Origin: an uncultured Planctomycetaceae bacterium
GTDB lineage: Bacteria > Planctomycetota > Planctomycetia > Pirellulales > Pirellulaceae
Length of the DNA stretch: 5,772 bases
Reading direction: 5' to 3'
Assembly: GCA_903921945.1 (NCBI GenBank)
Contig: CAIXSC010000120.1
Coordinates: 1-5,772, forward strand
The position numbers and the translations under genes were made by a program. The notes beneath the pieces were generated by a model. It was not told the DNA's origin. It searched no databases and saw only the letters and a list, made by a program, of their open reading frames with translations. Shown here piece after piece: positions 1-5,677 of this stretch. Within the stretch, counting starts at the first letter, position 1. Each line of letters opens with the position of its first letter.

Positions 1-533
1 AATGGCACGTCCAAACCGGCCGCCTTCGTGATATCCGTGAACCGCCCTTGACCGTCATTCCGATACAGGGCCATTGTCGGTCGCGGAACCGCCGGCGCTG
101 ATCCATCGGATGGCTCCGTCCACGGCCATCGATCGCCATTGATCAACAATAAATCCGCGTCGCCGTCATTATCGTGGTCAAACCAGGCGCAGCCGGCGCC
201 CATCGTTTCCGGCAGCAGCTTTTCGCCGGCCGCGCCGTTCGTATGCACGAAAGTGATCCCGGCCTCTCGCGTCACATCATGAAACGGGGCCGTCGGCGGT
301 TCGACCGCCGCTTTCGTCCGCAGCGTAGGCGCTTCGAGTTTCGTCGCCGCGGTGGTCGTGTCGCGCGGGCGGCGAGCGACGACAATCACAATCGCGGCCA
401 GGATGCCGGCCACCGCCAACGCGGTGATCACGATCAGCGAACGTCGAAACGCTCGGCCAATCACCGCATCGTCACCCTCGGTATCGCTGACATCGGCCTT
501 GATGTCGGCGTTCGCCTTATTGCCCTTCTTCAT
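1..533 (-). CDS. CRTAC1-like FG-GAP repeat protein, N-terminal part (runs off left edge)
   Basis: The visible 177 residues begin MKKGNKANAD. They show a charged cytoplasmic tail (1-30), one hydrophobic helix at about 32-53 followed by RRPR, a linker rich in T, A and P (58-82), and then the start of a periplasmic domain. FHDVTREAGI (84-93) and LYRNDGQGRFTDIT (156-169) are typical of CRTAC1/ASPIC-UnbV proteins. WFDHDNDGDADLLL (117-130) is an FG-GAP/VCBS calcium-binding loop with acidic residues at 119, 121, 123, 125 and 127. Family members fold as beta-propellers and often end in an ASPIC/UnbV domain, which would lie outside this window. The ATG at 531-533 overlaps the end of the upstream cytochrome gene by 17 nt in another frame, and AGGAG stands 10 nt upstream. 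This points to co-translation with the cytochrome. The single helix makes it a membrane-anchored rather than freely secreted version. The biochemical role of the family in bacteria is unknown; family assignment is confident, function is not. Confidence 0.88.
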   Translation of the reverse strand, partial: MKKGNKANADIKADVSDTEGDDAVIGRAFRRSLIVITALAVAGILAAIVIVVARRPRDTTTAATKLEAPTLRTKAAVEPPTAPFHDVTREAGITFVHTNGAAGEKLLPETMGAGCAWFDHDNDGDADLLLINGDRWPWTEPSDGSAPAVPRPTMALYRNDGQGRFTDITKAAGLDVP

Positions 534-3495
534 GCGTTGGCCGCTCCTGGTTCGGCGATTTGGAAAGCTGGTAGATCACCAGCGCTTCGGCCGCATGGTT
601 GGCGGCTGGATACTTGCGTCGCGCTGCCGCGACCGCCTTGTCACGGGCATTGTCATCGGGTTTATAAGTTTCATGCAGTCGTCGATGATGTTCGGCTCGT
701 TCCGTATCGCCGAGCAGTTTGTGCACCAGGTGGAGTCCGTGGTGGGCGACGACGTTTTCGCTATCGATGGCCAATGTTTTGTCGAATTGCGCGGCGGCTG
801 CGCGCAGCAGTTCATCACGGGCCGCCTTGCGGCTTGGGCCGAATTGCTGTTTGGCTCGTTCGAATAGCGTGTTCCCCAGTTCGTTGATCACTTCATAGTC
901 GCGGCTAAAGTCGAATCCACGACGGACCATTTCGGGCGTGCGATCTTCCAGCACCGAGCGGAAATTGCGTTCCGCCGCTTCGAGATGCCCTTGCTGGCGG
1001 TTGAGCAAGCCGCTGAGCCACGCGATCGTCTGTGGCGGGGCGGGAGGGTCGGTAGCGGCGGCGGCTCGGCCGATCGCAGCCACCGCCTCGTCAATTCGCC
1101 CTTCCGCGTTATAGACCCGAGCCAGGTTGAGCGGTCCATCAAAGCGGCCGAGTTTTTCCACTTCGTTAAAGGCTTCGGCCGCCTGCCGCAATTCACCTTT
1201 CGCTCCGCCTTGGCCCTCCAGGAGCAACCCAATCCCGTAGTCATTCCAACGCTGCCAGAGCGGAATCTCCACGGCCGGATTGGCCTTGGCCAACGGGGTA
1301 GCGCCACCAGCCGCCTCCACGGGGAACTCGACGCGATCCGCGGCGATCACCGTGATCGGGAGATCGTTCTTATAGGGCTTGCCAGCGGTATGGCCCGGCA
1401 GCCCGCGATCATTCGGTTTTAGGCTGTTCGCGACAAACTCGAGGTATTCCTGGTCAAACTTACGATAGAGCAACCGCGCTTCGATAACGATCGGCTCCCG
1501 CACATCCGGCGGCACTTCAAGGGCGTAATGGCCGACGGCGGCCGCTCCCGGCGGAATCTGGTGATTGTAAAGCGGCACGAAAATATCTTGGGCGTTACGG
1601 CGATTGATACGGTTGCCGTGGCGATCAAGCATAAAGACATTGAAGAAGTAGGACCAGCGATCGACCTCGCCGCGATCATCGATGCCGCCGCTGCGTCCGA
1701 TCACCCGGCCGCCGCTGGTCGCGGTGACTTCGAGCCAGATTTCGTTCGAGTCGGCGGTGCCTTGGGTGAGCGGGTGGCCGAGTTTCAGGGTGCGGATCAC
1801 AGTTTCCAACAAGTAACTCGCGCCCGGTTTTAGCGTTGGGACGGACGGTCGCAGCGGCGCGTGTAGGTGGCCATCCAGGTAACCTTCAGGGCCGCGTTCG
1901 CGCACCGCGAAGAGGTCCACGCGGGCGCTTCCTTTGAGAAACTCCTGGTGTTCACGCACGGCGTCCGGGGCGTTCATCCAGTGGCCGAGCGCCGTGTTCG
2001 CCGCCGGGAAGCTATGGCTATGGATGCTCGGTTCCCGTGCGTCATCGAAGAACGCGGTGGCCGCGCGGGCCCCGAAATCGTTTGATTTCTTAAGCGGCAT
2101 GTGACAGTCGGCGCAGCGGGATTTCGCTTTCTCCGGATAGTAGAAACTGCGGGCTCCGTGTCCCGACGCTCCGCTGAGCAAATACGTGTCGTAGTGGTTT
2201 TGGCCGCGGAGGAATTCCTTGTAATCGGTTACTTCCTTGGAGAGATCAACCTTGTGGCACGTCGAGCAGAATTCGGCCGAGCGGTAAAAATCCTTCATGA
2301 ACGTTTTCTTGTGGAACGACGGCTTGGCCTTGACCAGTTGGTTGTTGATCCATTGCAGCATCTGGTTTTCGCTGTAGGCGAACGGGTAGTGCATCGGCTC
2401 TTCCAGCGTGTAGTCGGCATTGCCCCGCGTGCTATCCACGGAGTGGATCGAATGACAGACCGTGCAGGTGATGCCCGCATGGGCTGTCGGGTCGTTCACG
2501 TCGTCGTAATGGGGATTGTCGAACGCGCCGCTGAGGAACGGCACGGGATCGTGGCAGCCGGCGCAGAACCTCGCGGCTTTGACATCTCCCTGGCGTTTTA
2601 GCGAAACGGCCCTGGTTTCGCGGACGCTCGCCAAATAAGCGGGATTGTTAAACGAGCTGAAATGATGGGCGCTGTGGAACCAGCCCTTGTAGGCATCTTG
2701 ATGGCATTTCAGACAGTACTCGTCCATCATCAGGGCTCGAGCCGGTACGAAATCGCCAGTGGCTGTCTTCGCGCGAGATGGCTGGAAATACTTGATCCCC
2801 TCCTGGGAACGCGTCGCGTACCAGCGACGCGGATCTTGCGAATGGAACGCCAACATCACGCACACCACGGCCGCGACCGCTCCGAGATAGCCCAAGCCGA
2901 GCCGCCACTGGATCCGAGGGCCTGCCAAGCGATGAAGCCAATACAGCCAGACAGCGGCGACCGGACAGGCGACATGGATCCAGTACACGATCGAGCGTCC
3001 GAGCGGCTGTTTCAGTTCGAAGCCGCCCGCCCGTGTCAACAACAGTCCGGTGACCAACACGGCTACTCCCGCCGCGAACAACGCATAGCCGATCCGGATC
3101 GCCCGCTTGTTCTTGCGATGACGCGTCGACCAGAGATGGCCGACGCCGAAGAGCAGATAAGGCACAATCAGGAGCAAACCGAGCGCCAGGTGCGCTAGAA
3201 ACATGTACTGGTAGAAGAAGTCCTGGAAAATCCGTTGCTGCCAAGCGAAGGTCGCGGCCAGCCACTCCAAAAACGTGATCGAAGCCAGGTAGAGCGAATT
3301 GGCGCCAAGCAGCGCCGTCAGGGCGAAGACGATAAACAGCAAGATCTTGAGACGCGGTCCCACCGCGCGAACGTACACCCGCTTCTCGCGGCCGGCCCCG
3401 CCGGTCGTCGAATCCCTTCCGGCCGGAAGGGCCCCGATCCCAGTCACCGGCACGGCGTTTGGTTGAGAACCGAAAACAGCATCGACGTTCGACAT
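517..3495 (-). CDS. Membrane-anchored five-heme cytochrome c (c554-like) with C-terminal TPR region
   Basis: The 992-residue protein has four parts. Five predicted membrane helices lie at about 49-72, 98-118, 134-154, 169-189 and 198-216. The loops at 121-133 and 190-197 are basic, giving N-terminus inside and C-terminus in the periplasm. The heme part holds five CxxCH motifs: CLKCH 261, CAGCH 311, CTVCH 344, CSTCH 410 and CADCH 461. It also has many free histidines (for example 274, 277, 278, 351) that could be axial ligands. This resembles the cytochrome c554/multiheme c family. Residues about 520-725 look beta-rich, as in the non-heme domain that follows hemes in several such proteins. Residues about 750-945 contain TPR-like helical pairs, which usually bind partner proteins. 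The start is supported by GGAGAG 10 nt upstream. The likely role is periplasmic electron transfer. H102, H120, H174 and H188 in the membrane helices may bind b-hemes (inference). The substrate is unknown. The CRTAC1-like gene downstream overlaps by 17 nt. Confidence 0.9.
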   Translation of the reverse strand: MSNVDAVFGSQPNAVPVTGIGALPAGRDSTTGGAGREKRVYVRAVGPRLKILLFIVFALTALLGANSLYLASITFLEWLAATFAWQQRIFQDFFYQYMFLAHLALGLLLIVPYLLFGVGHLWSTRHRKNKRAIRIGYALFAAGVAVLVTGLLLTRAGGFELKQPLGRSIVYWIHVACPVAAVWLYWLHRLAGPRIQWRLGLGYLGAVAAVVCVMLAFHSQDPRRWYATRSQEGIKYFQPSRAKTATGDFVPARALMMDEYCLKCHQDAYKGWFHSAHHFSSFNNPAYLASVRETRAVSLKRQGDVKAARFCAGCHDPVPFLSGAFDNPHYDDVNDPTAHAGITCTVCHSIHSVDSTRGNADYTLEEPMHYPFAYSENQMLQWINNQLVKAKPSFHKKTFMKDFYRSAEFCSTCHKVDLSKEVTDYKEFLRGQNHYDTYLLSGASGHGARSFYYPEKAKSRCADCHMPLKKSNDFGARAATAFFDDAREPSIHSHSFPAANTALGHWMNAPDAVREHQEFLKGSARVDLFAVRERGPEGYLDGHLHAPLRPSVPTLKPGASYLLETVIRTLKLGHPLTQGTADSNEIWLEVTATSGGRVIGRSGGIDDRGEVDRWSYFFNVFMLDRHGNRINRRNAQDIFVPLYNHQIPPGAAAVGHYALEVPPDVREPIVIEARLLYRKFDQEYLEFVANSLKPNDRGLPGHTAGKPYKNDLPITVIAADRVEFPVEAAGGATPLAKANPAVEIPLWQRWNDYGIGLLLEGQGGAKGELRQAAEAFNEVEKLGRFDGPLNLARVYNAEGRIDEAVAAIGRAAAATDPPAPPQTIAWLSGLLNRQQGHLEAAERNFRSVLEDRTPEMVRRGFDFSRDYEVINELGNTLFERAKQQFGPSRKAARDELLRAAAAQFDKTLAIDSENVVAHHGLHLVHKLLGDTERAEHHRRLHETYKPDDNARDKAVAAARRKYPAANHAAEALVIYQLSKSPNQERPTHEEGQ
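544..548 (-). promoter_or_regulatory. Ribosome binding site of the CRTAC1-like gene, inside the cytochrome gene
   Basis: AGGAG reads on the minus strand 10 nt before the ATG at 533. It lies within the last codons of the cytochrome gene. It supports this start for a gene that begins before the previous one has ended. Confidence 0.6.
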
Positions 3496-3638
3496 GGCAG
3501 CACGACTCTCCGAGGGGGAACACTGGCCCTAACCACGACGAGACACACGGGACATCGCCGGCTTCCGGAGAGCGCTGCATCGATGGGGCAGAAGGCCCCG
3601 CGTGTTTCGAGCGACGTTCGAGAGCTGGCGACCGACCG
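3496..3638. other. 143-bp spacer between secreted-protein gene and cytochrome gene
   Basis: I see no gene here. Read on the minus strand it holds the downstream arm of the hairpin at the end of the upstream gene, a short GGGGC/GCCCC hairpin (3585-3599, 5-nt loop, no T-run) and the GGAGAG ribosome site of the cytochrome gene (3506-3511). I could not find a convincing sigma70-type promoter. The cytochrome gene may therefore be read through from upstream, or use a promoter type I do not recognise. Confidence 0.5.
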
Positions 3639-3653
3639 CTAGCAGGTCGGTCG
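3629..3653 (-). repeat. 9-bp inverted repeat around the stop codon of the secreted-protein gene
   Basis: CGACCGACC at 3629-3637 pairs perfectly with GGTCGGTCG at 3645-3653 across a 7-nt loop. The loop contains the TAG stop (3639-3641) of the 203-aa gene. No T-run follows on the minus strand, so it is a poor intrinsic terminator. It could be an mRNA 3'-end stabiliser, a pause site, or chance in GC-rich DNA. Confidence 0.45.
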
Positions 3654-4250
3654 AGGCGGCCGGAACGGCGGGAATGCAAGATGCCGTTCCTTCGGTGCAT
3701 GAGGAGAGCCGGCGGCGTATCGAATCAACGCCTGCGTCAATTCCAAGCTCACCGTGCTCCAGCGTCCATCTCCCTGAAGCTCACCGGCTCTCGATTCCAG
3801 CGAAGACACCGGCACCGGAACAAACGGAATTGGAAACGCTGTCCGTTTCGGCTCGCTACACCGCGGACCTTCGCAAGGAAGACCACCGGTGGGATGGAGA
3901 GAACGGTCACCCGAATCGACGGCTGTGAATGTTCGCGCTGCAACGAAACGATCTGCTTGCATCCACCCGAGCTGCATCCATCCGAGCTGCCAGCGACTGC
4001 GAGAACGCGTCGCGGACGCAAAGGAGCCATGGGAAGCGGGAACATCACGCCCGACGGCGACGGGGAAACCCACCGGACTGCGGAATACGAGATAGTCGCC
4101 GCAGCCGCCCATGGCCTCGGACGTGCCCCCGATCGTCGCTGCCAAGATTCCTGCGATCACGCACCACCGGGCGAAATGTGCGCAGCGAGGCCAGCTCACC
4201 GCGACCGGGTGGCTCACGCAGGCGATCGATGGGCGGGATGAAGCGGTCAT
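3639..4250 (-). CDS. Small secreted planctomycete protein with CGDYL and PCxGPxC motifs
   Basis: This 203-residue protein has an unusually long N-region of about 28 residues. A hydrophobic core follows (about 29-42, WCVIAGILAATIGG), with a plausible signal peptidase I site after TSEA (residue 46). The mature part starts near CGDYL (50-54), later has PCEGPRC (125-131), then a P/V-rich stretch (139-149), and ends FPPFRPPRPTC. From memory, a signal peptide, an early CG(D/H)Y motif, a PCxGPxC motif and a P/R-rich end recur in planctomycete hypothetical proteins. No function is known to me. The cysteines could form disulfides or bind metal. The ATG is preceded by a weak SD-like GGATAGG with 8-nt spacing and lies about 55 nt downstream of a good promoter. 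Internal GTG starts would give a shorter signal peptide. Residues 89-98 carry a small tandem repeat (LGWMQ twice). Codon-level reality rests on these motifs, because GC-rich DNA gives many spurious frames. Confidence 0.75.
   Translation of the reverse strand: MTASSRPSIACVSHPVAVSWPRCAHFARWCVIAGILAATIGGTSEAMGGCGDYLVFRSPVGFPVAVGRDVPASHGSFASATRSRSRWQLGWMQLGWMQADRFVAARTFTAVDSGDRSLHPTGGLPCEGPRCSEPKRTAFPIPFVPVPVSSLESRAGELQGDGRWSTVSLELTQALIRYAAGSPHAPKERHLAFPPFRPPRPTC
3959..3988 (-). repeat. Tandem 15-bp repeat, two copies, inside the secreted-protein gene
   Basis: Positions 3959-3973 and 3974-3988 are 15-bp copies that differ at one base (C at 3966, T at 3981). In the protein they encode LGWMQ-LGWMQ (residues 89-98). 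The in-frame duplication looks recent and lies in the poorly conserved linker between the two cysteine motifs. Confidence 0.85.
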
Positions 4251-4311
4251 CGAGGATGCCTATCCGGCTGGCAACACGGAACCTCGGGTGTTCGGACGGA
4301 AACCCTTTGGC

Positions 4312-4340
4312 ACTATAGAAATGGCTCAGGCGGCCGTCAA
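4312..4340 (-). promoter_or_regulatory. Sigma70-type promoter of the secreted-protein gene
   Basis: On the minus strand, TTGACG (4340-4335) is separated by exactly 17 nt from TATAGT (4317-4312). Each hexamer matches the consensus at five of six positions. Transcription would begin near 4305, leaving a leader of about 55 nt before the ATG at 4250. The -35 box sits in the proximal half of the palindrome at 4326-4355, so promoter and terminator-like structure share DNA. It may also drive the cytochrome and CRTAC1-like genes by read-through. Confidence 0.6.
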
Positions 4341-4355
4341 TTGACGGCCGCCTGA
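4326..4355 (-). terminator. Perfect 30-bp palindrome, likely intrinsic terminator of the DUF1559-lipoprotein unit
   Basis: The 15-bp arms at 4326-4340 and 4341-4355 are exact reverse complements, centred between 4340 and 4341. The RNA would form a GC-rich stem of 11-13 bp with a small loop from TCAATTGA. On the minus strand the stem is followed by GCCATTTCTATAG, a weak T-tract. It lies 61 nt after the lipoprotein stop. The tract before it can fold too: GGCAGC/GCTGCC (4381-4395, 3-nt loop) lies inside a 7-bp outer stem (4368-4374 with 4411-4417). A dimeric regulator binding the palindrome is the main alternative. Confidence 0.65.
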
Positions 4356-4416
4356 AGTTGCGACGTCGCCGGCGCCTCGGGGCAGCGCCGCTGCCGAAAT
4401 CCGCACCCGCCGCCGG

Positions 4417-4596
4417 CTATTGGGGCGGAGCCGGCACGCCGTTGGGAGCTCCTGGCATCTTTTCGCCGCCAGGCGCTCCGCGTCCAGGCGGGATCTCGGG
4501 AATCGACTCCTTGGGCGGTTCCGGGTCACTTCCGGCACAGCCCACCCACGACATTCCAAGGCACAAAACGAGCGCGGCAAACCAATAACGCCTCAT
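4417..4596 (-). CDS. Small proline-rich lipoprotein
   Basis: The 59-residue precursor begins MRRYWFAALV. It has a basic start, a hydrophobic core (5-18) and a lipobox-like WVGC with the cysteine at position 20. The W at -3 is not the usual L/V/I, but V at -2 and G at -1 fit. The predicted mature part is only 40 residues, rich in P, G and E (PEPPKE, PGRGAPGG, ends PAPPQ), and looks unstructured. The chosen ATG has GAGGAGAG 8 nt upstream; an in-frame ATG further upstream (4653) has no such support. It follows the DUF1559 gene by 66 nt in the same direction and precedes a terminator. Short lipoproteins of this kind commonly sit next to DUF1559 genes in planctomycetes (recalled, not checked). It may be an envelope-anchored partner of the pseudopilin-like protein; no function is established. 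Confidence 0.85.
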   Translation of the reverse strand: MRRYWFAALVLCLGMSWVGCAGSDPEPPKESIPEIPPGRGAPGGEKMPGAPNGVPAPPQ

Positions 4597-4602
4597 GGCG
4601 AA

Positions 4603-4610
4603 CTCTCCTC
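4603..4610 (-). promoter_or_regulatory. Ribosome binding site that fixes the lipoprotein start
   Basis: GAGGAGAG on the minus strand, with its AGGAG core at 4605-4609, stands 8 nt before the ATG at 4596. It favours the 59-residue product over a 78-residue version from the in-frame ATG at 4653, whose extra residues would bury the signal peptide. Confidence 0.8.
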
Positions 4611-4636
4611 GATCGCGATGAATGGAGACAAGAAGG

Positions 4637-4659
4637 AAAACTCGAACATCCAACGTTCG
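4637..4659 (-). terminator. Weak hairpin with T-rich tail between DUF1559 and lipoprotein genes
   Basis: On the minus strand, CGAAC (4659-4655) pairs with GTTCG (4647-4643) across a 7-nt loop. AGTTTTCCTTCTT follows. The stem has only five pairs (six with a G-U), so it would be a leaky terminator or attenuator that lowers lipoprotein expression relative to the pseudopilin-like protein. It could equally be chance. Confidence 0.3.
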
Positions 4660-4662
4660 CGA

Positions 4663-5664
4663 CTAGAAGTTGCCCACCACTTCGCCACTCGCGCGCGTCG
4701 CGAGTCGCTGCAGGACGGTCGGGTTCGTCATGTTCTCGGGACCGGCGGCGGTGTATCCGATGAAGCGGACGCTGCCATCGACAAACGCCCAATTGCCCCC
4801 ACCCGGGTGCAGAGCCCAGAAGTGGTAGCGGTGGGCATCCGATGGATCGATGACCGCCCCCTTGCGGAAGAAGTCGGGCGCGGCCCCGGGACTCATGGCC
4901 CGCTCATGAACGCCAAGCACCACGTCGGCAGCACCAAAGTAAGGGTAGTCGCCCGCCCCGGCCCACATCCAGCCGTAATACAAATTGCTGGACGGAGGAC
5001 GCTCGCCAATCACCACGGTATTGCTCGTGCCATCCAGCACGGCACTCATGTTCAAACCGCTGTTGACGAACAACATGCCGTCCTGCCCGAGCGCCGGCGA
5101 CTCCCGGAACTGGTTGCGTCCCGACACGCCAAGGTAGCTTGTCAAAGCCGCCTCTTCACCCGGACCGCGATAGACAAGGCCACTACGGATGTCCGACGGA
5201 CATCCGTACACCTTCGAGGTGATTCCATTCACAATCTTGCCGCCAGCCATCGTCTGAAACCATGGCCACGCATTTACGTTAAAAGCGTCTGAAACAGTGT
5301 TCAGCTCCATATAGGGAGCGATCGCCAGCGACCAACTCATAAAGGCCCCTTCCGACGGCAGGCCCGTGGAGGGATTCATACCGCCCGGCGCCGGGTCGCG
5401 TTGGAAGCCGGAATACCAAGTTTGACCAAGCTGGTGCGAGGACGGAAAGCGGTTCTTCACGTCGTGGAAGTTCTGCAATCCCAACGCCATCTGCTTCAGG
5501 TTATTCACACACTGGGTGCGGCGCGCAGCTTCGCGGGCGGCTTGCACGGCTGGAAGCAACAACGCGACCAAGACCCCAATAATCGCAATCACTACCAACA
5601 ATTCGACCAGCGTAAACCCTGGTCGTCGAGCATCCCGGGGGACACTCGCGCGGAAGTGCGGCAT
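4663..5664 (-). CDS. DUF1559 protein (prepilin-like N-terminus, H-x9-DG C-terminus)
   Basis: The 333-residue protein has the class III/type II prepilin signal GFTLVELLVVIAIIG at 16-30, where cleavage after G16 would leave F17 with E21 at mature position 5. The hydrophobic helix runs to about 38, followed by AVQAAREAARRTQCVNNLKQ (39-58), characteristic of the DUF1559 family. Further family marks are WSLAIAPYMEL (111-121), YGCPSD (153-158), VLDGTSNTVVIGE (209-221) and H286-x9-DG (HPGG...VDGSV, 286-299). The length is normal for the family, which is greatly expanded in planctomycetes. The proteins are presumed to be exported and processed by a prepilin peptidase, but their function is unknown. 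Two starts compete: a GTG at 5667 and this ATG at 5664. The ATG has the better distance (7 nt) from GAGGAG. It is probably co-transcribed with the small lipoprotein downstream. Confidence 0.95.
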   Translation of the reverse strand: MPHFRASVPRDARRPGFTLVELLVVIAIIGVLVALLLPAVQAAREAARRTQCVNNLKQMALGLQNFHDVKNRFPSSHQLGQTWYSGFQRDPAPGGMNPSTGLPSEGAFMSWSLAIAPYMELNTVSDAFNVNAWPWFQTMAGGKIVNGITSKVYGCPSDIRSGLVYRGPGEEAALTSYLGVSGRNQFRESPALGQDGMLFVNSGLNMSAVLDGTSNTVVIGERPPSSNLYYGWMWAGAGDYPYFGAADVVLGVHERAMSPGAAPDFFRKGAVIDPSDAHRYHFWALHPGGGNWAFVDGSVRFIGYTAAGPENMTNPTVLQRLATRASGEVVGNF

Positions 5665-5671
5665 CACAATA

Positions 5672-5677
5672 CTCCTC
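5672..5677 (-). promoter_or_regulatory. Ribosome binding site that favours ATG 5664 for the DUF1559 gene
   Basis: GAGGAG on the minus strand lies 7 nt from the ATG at 5664 but only 4 nt from the adjoining in-frame GTG at 5667. The spacing favours the ATG; the products differ by one residue. Confidence 0.7.

Noticed and set aside
352..867. Open frame of 171 codons on the plus strand with some hydrophobic stretches.
   Set aside because: It is antisense to the end of the cytochrome gene and the start of the CRTAC1-like gene, both of which have family motifs.
2086..2730. Five spaced CxxCH motifs, considered as an octaheme nitrite or hydroxylamine-type enzyme.
   Set aside because: Only five heme motifs are present and no CxxCK or other special catalytic heme motif is seen, so I call only a c554-like electron carrier.
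2648..3700. Long open frame of 350 codons on the minus strand, overlapping the cytochrome start.
   Set aside because: It is rich in R, S, G and P with no domain, and it is a frame shadow of the cytochrome gene, whose membrane helices and heme motifs are clear.
3459..4241. Open frame of 260 codons on the plus strand covering most of the stretch between the palindrome and the cytochrome.
   Set aside because: It lacks any domain or signal peptide and is rich in R, T, E and H. The minus-strand frame in the same place has a promoter, signal peptide and cysteine motifs.
4597..4653. N-terminal extension of the lipoprotein from an ATG at 4653.
   Set aside because: It would put 19 residues ahead of the signal peptide, lacks a ribosome site, and contains the strong GAGGAGAG site of the shorter start.
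4420..5292. Open frame of 290 codons on the plus strand.
   Set aside because: It is antisense to the DUF1559 and lipoprotein genes, has a basic, low-complexity composition and no recognisable motif.
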